A stretch of DNA of 32,387 bases, taken from Clostridia bacterium. GTDB lineage: Bacteria > Bacillota > Clostridia > Oscillospirales > CAG-272. The notes below the pieces were generated by a model. That model had not been told where the DNA came from. It searched no databases and was given only the letters and a program-made list of their open reading frames with translations. Of this stretch, positions 1 through 6,735 are shown piece after piece; position 1 is the stretch's first letter, and every line of letters starts with the position of its first letter. The stretch covers positions 1 through 32,387 of the forward strand of contig JAFQHD010000007.1 of the NCBI GenBank assembly GCA_017398145.1, given 5' to 3'. A program made the position numbers and the translations under genes.

Positions 1-1499
1 ATATGGCGGTATATACCTACCGTTGCGGACAGAACAACGAGGTAGGCGATCTTGTGGACTTCTTTGCTATCCACAGAAGTGTGGAGAAGGATAAGTACGC
101 TCCTAACCTCAACGTCCCCAACACTACATATTATTATACCGACGATATTCCCGAGCTTACGGCAGGCATAACCGCATATGACAATGTAGACGGCGACGTA
201 AGCGATGCTATCACTTATAGCGGCAGCATCAACCCCTACGCTGTATCCACAGTTACCTACAAGGTGACCGACAAAGCGGGAAATACCTCTTCTGTTGAGC
301 GTGTTTTCATTCCTCTTGACGAGGAAAAGCTCATAAGCAGCGAGGAGACCGTATGGGAATATAACGACTTCGGCGTATGGCCCTTTGACTTTGAGGACGG
401 ATATGACGAATACCGCTGGACCGCCGAAGGTTATCAGCCCGAGGGCTGGAAAACAGCAAAAGGTCCTTTCGGCTCTATAAACGGCGAGCTTGCCGAGCAT
501 ACCGCAGGCGTTCCAAATACTCTTATCAATCTCTGGTTCCCCGAAGGCCACGATCAGGAGGGAGAGGTTCTTCCCAACTATTTCTTCCGAACTACATTTG
601 ACGTTCACGATCCCGAAAGCGTAGAAGCTCTTCTGTTTGATATGTGGTTTGACGATGCGGTGACCGTATACATCAACGGTGTTATGGTGCGTCAGTACAA
701 CTGCTTCCTTGGCGGAGCCAATATGGGTTACTCCGGATGCGACAGGGACACCATCCCCGACATTACCTCTCAGCATCTGCCCTTTAAGATAGACGATAAG
801 GCTATGCTTGATTCTCTCAACATTAAGGAAGAGGGGAATATAATTGCGGTTGAGCTCTATCAGTGCAGCGCATATTCGGACGATATCTACTTTGACCTTA
901 CTTCTCTCAACGTACAGAGAAGCATAAAGGAGCTTCCTTTTACAGACGTTAAGCCGAACCACTGGTTCTATCCCGCAGTAAGCTACTGTGTAAACAAGGA
1001 ATACGTTGCAGGCATGACCGAGACCACCTTCGTTCCCTCGGGAAAACTGACGAGAGCGCAGTTTCTGACCATACTTGCAAAACTGGACGGTGTGGATCTT
1101 ACAAAGTATGATATGACTGATGCAGGCTTTGAGGACGTTAAGACCTCCCATTGGTATAACGAGGTAGTCTGCTGGGCCGTTGAAAACAACTACACCAGCG
1201 GTATCTCCGAGACTGAGTTCGGTCCAAACAATAACATAACCCGTTCTCAGCTTGCAAGATTCTTCTACGTTTATTCCGAAAGCAAGGGAATCGATATCGA
1301 CGGCAGAGCCGAGCTTAGTGCCTTCCCCGATATCTCAAAGCTTCAGGAATGGGCTAAGATCCCTGTAGAATGGGCTGTTTCGGCAGGTCTTATCTCGGGT
1401 GTAGGCAAGGACGGCGTAAGCTACCTTGAGCCCAACGGTACTGCCACAAGAGCACAGGCAGCCGTTATGTTCAAGGCGTTTGACGATTTCCGTAACTGA
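1..1499 (+). CDS. SLH-domain surface protein, 3' part (open at left edge)
   Basis: The frame is open to the left edge; the first Met (position 3) is followed by no signal peptide, so the true start lies outside the window. The visible 498 residues hold three parts. Residues about 40-105 look like an Ig-like/DUF5011 domain (VDGDVSD, then VTYKVTDKAGN). Residues about 115-305 resemble the galactose-binding-like domain of secreted metallophosphoesterases and lamin-tail proteins (YFFRTTFDV, a DDAVTVYINGV strand pair, GNIIAVELYQ). Residues about 313-490 are three SLH repeats, each ending in a TRAQ/TRSQ-type helix. SLH triplets bind pyruvylated secondary wall polymer, so the protein should sit on the cell surface. 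The SLH block is very close to that of the surface protein at 23227-25701. The N-terminal catalytic or adhesive part, if any, cannot be seen. Confidence 0.85.
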   Translation, partial: MAVYTYRCGQNNEVGDLVDFFAIHRSVEKDKYAPNLNVPNTTYYYTDDIPELTAGITAYDNVDGDVSDAITYSGSINPYAVSTVTYKVTDKAGNTSSVERVFIPLDEEKLISSEETVWEYNDFGVWPFDFEDGYDEYRWTAEGYQPEGWKTAKGPFGSINGELAEHTAGVPNTLINLWFPEGHDQEGEVLPNYFFRTTFDVHDPESVEALLFDMWFDDAVTVYINGVMVRQYNCFLGGANMGYSGCDRDTIPDITSQHLPFKIDDKAMLDSLNIKEEGNIIAVELYQCSAYSDDIYFDLTSLNVQRSIKELPFTDVKPNHWFYPAVSYCVNKEYVAGMTETTFVPSGKLTRAQFLTILAKLDGVDLTKYDMTDAGFEDVKTSHWYNEVVCWAVENNYTSGISETEFGPNNNITRSQLARFFYVYSESKGIDIDGRAELSAFPDISKLQEWAKIPVEWAVSAGLISGVGKDGVSYLEPNGTATRAQAAVMFKAFDDFRN

Positions 1500-1506
1500 A
1501 CACGGT

Positions 1507-2634
1507 ATGCTTAAAAGATTCTTTCCCCTTATAATGATCGCAGTTATCCTTATCGGTGTTTTTGCCGTTTGGATAACAAACCCCATTAATTTTGAGTTAT
1601 ACAACAATGAAAGCATTTCTTACGTCCGCGGAAAGGTCATCGCAGTTCACAACGAAGAGCTTGAGCCCAGCACAGACCTGCCCGGCAGAAACGTGGGCAG
1701 ACAGAATATAACCGTTCGGCTCTCGGATAAAAGAGAGATCACGTTTGATAACATTCTCAGCTCTACCCATTCTATAGAGGTTGATGTGGGAACGAGAGTT
1801 GTAGTCAAATGCGACGAGCCCGAGGGTATCACCCCGGGCTACAGTCTCTATAACTACGACCGCTCGGTCGGCATCATAACCGCTTTTGTGATATTCATTG
1901 CGGTAATATGCCTTGTGGGCAAGCTTAAGGGTCTGTATTCGGCGATAGCTCTCGTCGTATCGATACTTATTATCGGCGCAGGTCTTATCCCCGCCGTGTT
2001 CAACGGATATTCTCCCGTTATAGTTACCCTTATTTCCTGTATGGCGATATCCGCAGTGACCCTTATTTTACTTAACGGATTCTCCGCAAAGACGGGAGCC
2101 GCCATATTCTCTACCCTTATAGGGCTCGGAGCATCCGCTATACTCTATGCTGTGGTGGCAGGGCTTCTGACCGTAACGGGTTACAACCTTGAGGATACTG
2201 AGACTATGATACTTATATCGAGAGAAACAGGCTTACGGATAGGAGACATCCTGTTCTCGAGTATTCTCTTGGCTTCTTTAGGTGCGGTGATGGATACCGC
2301 AATGTCTATTGCCTCCGCTCTCTTTGAGATCGCAGAGACAAAGAAGGACATCACCCCAAAGGAGCTTTATGCAAGCGGTATGAATATCGGTCGCGATATG
2401 ATAGGTACAATGTGTCAGACCCTTGTGCTTGCCTTCACCGGCGGTGCCGTATCCTCCATCATCCTAATGCTTGCTTACGGTACATCATTCCACCGTTTTC
2501 TGTCCTCGGATTTCCTTGCGCTCGAAATACTGCAAGCCCTGACAGGATCCTTTGCGGTGATACTGACAGTTCCGATAACGGCATACTTTTGCGCATCGCT
2601 TCATAAGAATAACAAAAAGTCGTCTCATCGCTGA
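1507..2634 (+). CDS. YibE/F family multi-pass membrane protein
   Basis: This 375-residue protein has an N-terminal membrane anchor (residues about 5-25), a soluble beta-rich segment (about 30-115) containing YVRGKVIAV and a stretch around TVRLSDK, and then seven or so membrane helices. The segment GAVMDTAMSIASALFEI, followed by the TPKELYASGMNIGRDMIGTM loop, is the hallmark of the YibE/F family; its role in Firmicutes is not firmly known. The frame is open further upstream, inside the preceding gene, but the ATG at 1507 starts directly with a normal anchor helix, so I chose it. It begins 8 bases after the stop of the SLH gene and has no clear Shine-Dalgarno sequence, which suggests read-through or translational coupling. 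Its last codons lie inside a terminator hairpin shared with the opposite gene. Confidence 0.85.
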   Translation: MLKRFFPLIMIAVILIGVFAVWITNPINFELYNNESISYVRGKVIAVHNEELEPSTDLPGRNVGRQNITVRLSDKREITFDNILSSTHSIEVDVGTRVVVKCDEPEGITPGYSLYNYDRSVGIITAFVIFIAVICLVGKLKGLYSAIALVVSILIIGAGLIPAVFNGYSPVIVTLISCMAISAVTLILLNGFSAKTGAAIFSTLIGLGASAILYAVVAGLLTVTGYNLEDTETMILISRETGLRIGDILFSSILLASLGAVMDTAMSIASALFEIAETKKDITPKELYASGMNIGRDMIGTMCQTLVLAFTGGAVSSIILMLAYGTSFHRFLSSDFLALEILQALTGSFAVILTVPITAYFCASLHKNNKKSSHR

Positions 2635-2645
2635 GACGGCTTTTT
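2614..2645. terminator. Two-way terminator between convergent genes
   Basis: The stem CGTCTCA (2621-2627) pairs with TGAGACG (2632-2638) and is extended by 2619-2620 with 2639-2640 (one G-T pair). It is flanked by AAAAA on the left and TTTTT on the right, so it can act on both strands. Both flanking genes end inside it: the plus stop is at 2632-2634 and the minus stop at 2625-2627. Confidence 0.85.
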
Positions 2646-3392
2646 GAATAATTTACAAATGTAATAGTAAATGGGAATCGTAACAAAAACGATCCATGTA
2701 GGATGCCACATCCCTATATACATACCGAAGATAAGATATACCATCAGCAAAAGCACGGGGTATGCAAAATGCCCTGCGTTTCTTTTATATATAGCCTCGC
2801 CAAGAGTGTAATACAGAGGAACAGTTAAGAATATTATCCAACTGTAGCGCCAACCGCCGAAATTTCCAACAAATCCATCAATAAGATAAAAGATCAAACA
2901 GATTATCGGCCAGGGTATACCCTTCCATATCTTATACCAACGTTTTTCCTTGCGGTCAAAGTAGAACACATGATCGTTATCGCTTTTTCCTACAGATAGA
3001 TGAACTTCTCCGTCCTCTTCAACATAAATTCCATTCCAACCTATGTGTACCTTGTCTCCGTCACTGTCCTTAACATGTATCCCCGATAAACCGATATCCA
3101 CCTTATCCCCCTCTTTTGAGTGAACATGTATACCGTGATCAAAAGATACTTTATCTTCTGTAGCTTCTTGCTCCGTTTTTTTAGTTTCGGGATCTTTGTT
3201 GATCAACTCGTCAAGGGTAACACCGTATATCTTCGATAAAAGTATAAGATTATCCGTATCGGGCGAAGCCTCTCCCCGTTCCCACTTGGATACTGCCTGA
3301 CGGGATACCCCCACCTTTTCAGCCAGTTCCTCCTGAGACATACCGCTGTTCTTTCTATATGCACAAAGTCTGTTTGCGATCTCTATAGTCAT
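2625..3392 (-). CDS. XRE-family regulator with C-terminal membrane domain
   Basis: The 255-residue protein starts with a helix-turn-helix of the XRE/Cro type (residues about 5-58: MSQEELAEKVGVSRQAVSKWERG). A linker rich in Lys/Glu follows, then three degenerate beta repeats built on G-I-H/Y-V ... G-D-K-V-x-I-G (about residues 82-135). The C-terminus has four hydrophobic segments (about 155-245). Proteins of this layout are common in Clostridia and are thought to be membrane-tethered regulators; the signal sensed is unknown. I chose the ATG at 3392 because GGAGGTG lies 5 bases upstream; an in-frame start 33 bases earlier has no such site. The gene converges on and overlaps yibE/F by 10 bases. 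Confidence 0.85.
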   Translation of the reverse strand: MTIEIANRLCAYRKNSGMSQEELAEKVGVSRQAVSKWERGEASPDTDNLILLSKIYGVTLDELINKDPETKKTEQEATEDKVSFDHGIHVHSKEGDKVDIGLSGIHVKDSDGDKVHIGWNGIYVEEDGEVHLSVGKSDNDHVFYFDRKEKRWYKIWKGIPWPIICLIFYLIDGFVGNFGGWRYSWIIFLTVPLYYTLGEAIYKRNAGHFAYPVLLLMVYLIFGMYIGMWHPTWIVFVTIPIYYYICKLFKKPSQR

Positions 3393-3413
3393 CAGATCAC
3401 CTCCGTTGACTAT

Positions 3414-3442
3414 ATGATACAACAAACGGCCCCAAAAATCAA
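3414..3442 (-). promoter_or_regulatory. Sigma-A promoter of the XRE regulator
   Basis: On the minus strand, TTGATT (3442-3437) and TATCAT (3419-3414) are 17 bases apart, about 20 bases upstream of the start codon. This gives the regulator its own promoter, separate from the blaI operon that precedes it on the same strand. Confidence 0.6.
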
Positions 3443-3466
3443 GAAAAGCACGGTTTCTTCTAGCAA

Positions 3467-4414
3467 CTAACGGTTGCGAAGCTTATCCGTTCTTATTAAT
3501 CCACATACAAGTGCTGTCAATACACCGCTTGCGATAACTATAAGTATGTCAGCAACCGACAGCACGACGAAGGGCAACGGCTCAAAGAAAAATCCTTTAC
3601 CTAAAATATAAAGATTTCCACTCAAAAGACACATTTCGCCTATGTACATCAAGAGAGTGACAGCGGATGCGGTGACAGACGGAACAAGCACCGAAAGTGT
3701 CTTGTTCTTTTTTGCAAGAAAGGTAGCAACGAATATTCCCGCTGTTGCACCCAGTGATATAAAGAACATTGCCATAAGAATCGCAGATATGGGAGCAACC
3801 GTCAGCTCTCCGTCTCTGAAAAAGGCGGTAAAGCAGGCAAGCAAGGCAAGACCTATAAGATCAAGGGCAGAAGCTGCCTGCAGAATAAGCGCCTTGTATC
3901 TGCTCTTGTCTGCAGTAGCAAAGCCGTAAAGTACGTTTATCACAGCAACAATGATCACCGCCGAAATAAGATAAAAATGCAGCTTGAACCAAGGACTGTA
4001 TTCTCCCATCAGCACGTCTATAGCTGTCCAGCTGCGGGTTTCATATTGATCCGGCGATACATAGCACATCACCATCTGCCACGCCTCAAGAGGTACCATA
4101 ACCTTGTCGGTCACGATTACCTTACTTTCAAAAACCAGCTCTGCCGCGAGAAAGACTCCTAAAGAGGAAAGAGCAGCGCATAAGGTGGCAAATTTCTTTG
4201 TCAGCCTTATTATAAGCGGCATAAATATCACCGCAAACAAAAGGGCGATAGCTATAGGTGTATAGGGAATTATGTATTTAGGGAAATTTTCTTTTGGGAC
4301 ACTTCCGTTTACAGTCATATGATATATGACCTTAAAGCCCATATATATCGGGTACGAGGATGCTAAAAGTGTACCCAAAAGTACAAGTAACCAATATTTA
4401 TTCTGTTTTTTCAT
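3467..4414 (-). CDS. Multi-pass membrane protein of the blaI-blaR1 operon, unknown function
   Basis: I do not recognise this 315-residue protein. It has about eight hydrophobic segments: one at the N-terminus (residues 8-28), a pair at about 50-95, and the rest from about 140 to 305. Between the first two blocks is a soluble loop with VPLEAWQMVMCY. No catalytic motif is visible. Its ATG lies 1 base after the blaR1 stop, and its Shine-Dalgarno sequence GGGAGG is inside the blaR1 3' end, so translation is coupled. The position as third gene of the operon suggests that it is either a target of BlaI control or a partner of the BlaR1-like protease. A transporter-like role is possible but unsupported. 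Confidence 0.7.
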   Translation of the reverse strand: MKKQNKYWLLVLLGTLLASSYPIYMGFKVIYHMTVNGSVPKENFPKYIIPYTPIAIALLFAVIFMPLIIRLTKKFATLCAALSSLGVFLAAELVFESKVIVTDKVMVPLEAWQMVMCYVSPDQYETRSWTAIDVLMGEYSPWFKLHFYLISAVIIVAVINVLYGFATADKSRYKALILQAASALDLIGLALLACFTAFFRDGELTVAPISAILMAMFFISLGATAGIFVATFLAKKNKTLSVLVPSVTASAVTLLMYIGEMCLLSGNLYILGKGFFFEPLPFVVLSVADILIVIASGVLTALVCGLIRTDKLRNR

Positions 4415-4415
4415 T

Positions 4416-5312
4416 TTAACCTCCCGAATTTGTCAGTAAAAAGTATGCTGTAAATACCGTAAGTATTATAAACGAAATTACCGATAACAGAGATAATTTT
4501 TTATATGAAAGAATATGCTCTATCCTTGTCTTCACCCCCGCGCCTCCGAAAGGAGAAGCATAGACCGTTCTTGACTCTGTATGACGGAGTAGTGTCAATG
4601 CGTATTCCTTATGCTCCGAGCGCGGAAGCTTTGCTATGACAACCTCGTCACAGGCAAGCTCGCTGTCGCTTATATAAAGCTTCAGAAACAGCCATACAAG
4701 AGGATTGAACCAATGAATACAAGCAACGGTCACGGCTATGATGCGCAAAAGGTTATCCTGTCTTTTAATGTGAGCTCTCTCGTGTAAAATAACGTATTTG
4801 TCAGTAATGGATGAGGGGAATATTATCCTCGGCTTTATGACACCGTACACGGCAGGAGTGTTGACCTTGTCAGATACAAATATATTATCTCGGATATGTT
4901 TTGCATTCTTAAGCTCCCTCACAGTTGATGAATAAACTAATATAAGTGCTATTATAAGTGCAAGTCCCACCGTCGCCCATACAAAAAAGCCTATCTTCAT
5001 CACGTCCTCTATGACATTGACCTTATAGGTTATGGGAAAATAATCCTCTGCCGCCATTATGCAATTCGTTACGGTCATATGAGGCTTTTCATACACCGTC
5101 ACAGTCCTTGTAGTAAACCGTGAGATAAAGGACATAAGACTGTACCTGCCCGAAAGTCCCACCGGAATTATCATCCTGATGAGGGGTATCAACCACAATA
5201 CACAGACGAACCTTCTCGGTATCCGCTTTATACTTCTTAAAAGCAGTATAATTACGCTTGTAAGAGATGCGACCAGGGACATATTCAGTACCCAATAAAA
5301 TATATCACCCAT
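4416..5312 (-). CDS. BlaR1/MecR1-like M56 membrane metallopeptidase
   Basis: The protein has 298 residues, with hydrophobic segments near residues 5-25, 38-55, 105-128, 185-205 and 275-293. The zinc motif is H177-E178-R-A-H181, with a later acidic residue in the conserved LACDE segment. This is the M56 peptidase core of BlaR1/MecR1, which on signal cleaves the partner repressor. The extracellular penicillin-binding sensor domain of true BlaR1 (total length near 585) is absent, so beta-lactam sensing through that domain is unlikely and the trigger is unknown. It starts 2 bases after the blaI stop. The only purine-rich site, GGAG, is about 20 bases upstream, so expression probably depends on coupling with blaI. 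Confidence 0.9.
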   Translation of the reverse strand: MGDIFYWVLNMSLVASLTSVIILLLRSIKRIPRRFVCVLWLIPLIRMIIPVGLSGRYSLMSFISRFTTRTVTVYEKPHMTVTNCIMAAEDYFPITYKVNVIEDVMKIGFFVWATVGLALIIALILVYSSTVRELKNAKHIRDNIFVSDKVNTPAVYGVIKPRIIFPSSITDKYVILHERAHIKRQDNLLRIIAVTVACIHWFNPLVWLFLKLYISDSELACDEVVIAKLPRSEHKEYALTLLRHTESRTVYASPFGGAGVKTRIEHILSYKKLSLLSVISFIILTVFTAYFLLTNSGG

Positions 5313-5314
5313 AA

Positions 5315-5671
5315 TTATGACTTTTTATCTATAAGCTCCTTGAGCTCGGCAATCTCCTCAGTAGTGAGCTTTTCATCCCCGATAAGTGCGGAAAACAACG
5401 CCTTTTTTGAACCGCCGAAAAGTTTATCCACAAGGCTCTCGGCTTCGCTTCGCTGTATCTCCTCGCGCTTATAAACAGAGGTACAGATAAACCCCGGCTC
5501 TTCTCTTTTTATAAAACCCTTTGATTCTAATTTCTTTATAACGGTATAGGTGGTGTTCTTGTTCCAGCCGATACGCTCTGCCGCGATAAGACTTATGTCC
5601 CTTGCTGATACAGGCTCATTTTCCCAGATCAGCTCCATCACCTTTAATTCACTGTCAAATAAATTTTTCAT
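5315..5671 (-). CDS. BlaI/MecI/CopY-family transcriptional repressor
   Basis: This 118-residue winged-helix repressor matches the BlaI family at LFDSELKVMELIWE, NTTYTVIKKLESKGFIKRE and the C-terminal dimerisation helices (residues about 75-118). In the family, such proteins bind dyads in their own promoter and are removed by proteolysis by the BlaR1-type partner. The ATG at 5671 is preceded by GAGGTG at a good distance; an in-frame start 60 bases upstream would lie beyond the promoter elements. Two dyads directly upstream are the likely operators. No beta-lactamase gene lies in the window. Confidence 0.9.
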   Translation of the reverse strand: MKNLFDSELKVMELIWENEPVSARDISLIAAERIGWNKNTTYTVIKKLESKGFIKREEPGFICTSVYKREEIQRSEAESLVDKLFGGSKKALFSALIGDEKLTTEEIAELKELIDKKS

Positions 5672-5685
5672 AATATCACCTCGCA

Positions 5686-5718
5686 GACTATTACTATAGT
5701 CTATACTATCACAATAGT
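5686..5718. promoter_or_regulatory. Double BlaI-type operator
   Basis: There are two dyads whose centres are 18 bases apart: GACTAT-TACT-ATAGTC (5686-5701) and ACTAT-CACA-ATAGT (5705-5718). They overlap the -10 element and the predicted transcription start of the blaI promoter, the position expected for autorepression. The ACTA...TAGT half-sites resemble BlaI/MecI-family operators. Confidence 0.7.
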
Positions 5719-5731
5719 CCGAATTTGTCAA
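5703..5731 (-). promoter_or_regulatory. Sigma-A promoter of the blaI operon
   Basis: On the minus strand, a perfect TTGACA (5731-5726) and TAGTAT (5708-5703) are 17 bases apart. The -10 lies inside the second operator dyad. Confidence 0.75.
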
Positions 5732-5820
5732 GGGGGCAAGTTGCCCCTGCCAAACTGCGCACCTTTGAACAGTAATTCAAATCACACGCCACAATGCAAT
5801 TTCCTATATACTATAACACA

Positions 5821-5880
5821 GAAAACAGTTGCCTAAGCAACTGTTTTCATCCTTAATTCCGCATTCCGAACTCCGAATTT
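5821..5880. repeat. Heptad-hairpin repeat, copy A
   Basis: The hairpin has stem GAAAACAGTTGC (5821-5832), loop CTAA and stem GCAACTGTTTTC (5837-5848). It is followed by CCTTAATTCCG and degenerate heptads up to 5880. Read on the minus strand, this gives three heptads (TTCGGAG, TTCGGAA, TGCGGAA), then TTAAGG and the hairpin, the same order as the copies at 21529 and 31943. The rest of the 245-base gap (5732-5820) shows only a GGGGC/GCCCC dyad near 5733-5747 and no gene. Confidence 0.75.
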
Positions 5881-5918
5881 GAAAACAAAGAGGAAGCTTT
5901 CGCTTCCTCTTTGTTTTC
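5881..5918 (-). terminator. Terminator of the htpG operon
   Basis: This is a perfect 17-bp stem (5881-5897 with 5902-5918) with loop TTTC. On the minus strand the right arm ends CTCTTTGTTTTC and gives the U-rich tract. It overlaps the stop codon (5917-5919) of the gene downstream of htpG. Confidence 0.75.
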
Positions 5919-6735
5919 AGTATATTCCTTTAATTTCGTGACCCGGAAGATGAAGCATAAGATAGAGATATAACGCAGAAATTTCGGATTCGGAGATCTC
6001 AAGACATATGTCTGCTCTTTCCTCGTTTGTGTTTATCCGCACGATACGGCTATCGGTCTGTCTTACATATTCGGTACAATCGAGGATATCGGTATCCGGT
6101 ACGGAAAACTCAAAAAATACTTCTTTTCTTCTGTTACCCGAAAATCGCTCGCAATTTTTAGAAAAGAGAACAAACTCGGTTTCCGTATCCTCAGTATTAG
6201 AATAAACGCTGCAGGACAGTACCTTTTTCATTTCATACTTATCCGCAAGGTCACAGAAGCTCTTGAGCCTTCCGCCCTTTTCCGAGTATACGGGAAGGAT
6301 CACATAATCCGAAACCGAATGATATACATCCTCTGCGGCGGATACAAAATCATCTGCATAGGATACCTCTGCCCTGTCAAAATAGAGAGAGAAGCTGTCA
6401 TAGGCAAGATCACTTAAGGGATTTTTGACATAACTTATCCTGCAACGCCTTTTGGCGGAAAAAAGGGGTATAAAGTCCTTTATATCTCCGAACTTCCCTG
6501 CTATGGCACGGCAGAGAATGACACACTCCTCCGCTGACAGGTGCAGCTCTGCGGCAGTTTGAGAATATCTGTGACGAATATACTCAAAATCCTCACCTTT
6601 TTCGGGCAAATAGGTCGCCAAAACAAGACCGAGCTCACGGATATGGGCAGAGCGTCTTGTGTCTACCGAGTGTTTTTTCGCATCAAGGCCGCAGAGATTA
6701 GCCTTTGTGATCTCTATAATTCTTTCAAGCTCCAT
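5917..6735 (-). CDS. Hypothetical protein, possible degenerate prephenate-dehydratase/ACT-like fold
   Basis: The family is not recognised with certainty. The protein has 272 residues, is probably cytosolic and has no membrane segment. The N-terminal 95 residues are helical. From about 110 to 195 the pattern VSYADDFVSAAEDVYHSVSD, then YVILPVYSEKGGRLKSFCDL, then TEFVLFSKN follows the order of motifs in prephenate dehydratases (ligand lobe, 'PIENS..G' loop, 'TRF'), but the catalytic TRF is TEF here. The last 65 residues alternate strand and helix like an ACT domain. This assignment is inference. The ATG at 6735 overlaps the htpG stop as TGATG, so translation is coupled to htpG; a TTG one codon earlier is less likely. 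Confidence 0.65.
   Translation of the reverse strand: MELERIIEITKANLCGLDAKKHSVDTRRSAHIRELGLVLATYLPEKGEDFEYIRHRYSQTAAELHLSAEECVILCRAIAGKFGDIKDFIPLFSAKRRCRISYVKNPLSDLAYDSFSLYFDRAEVSYADDFVSAAEDVYHSVSDYVILPVYSEKGGRLKSFCDLADKYEMKKVLSCSVYSNTEDTETEFVLFSKNCERFSGNRRKEVFFEFSVPDTDILDCTEYVRQTDSRIVRINTNEERADICLEISESEISALYLYLMLHLPGHEIKGIY

Noticed and set aside
1426..1506. Upstream extension of the YibE/F gene into the SLH gene
   Set aside because: The added residues do not look like a membrane protein N-terminus and overlap the conserved SLH end; the ATG at 1507 opens directly with an anchor helix.
3444..3477. Terminator after the membrane protein of the blaI operon
   Set aside because: A GCAAC/GTTGC stem (3463-3477) exists, but no T-tract follows directly on the minus strand, so it is too weak to call.
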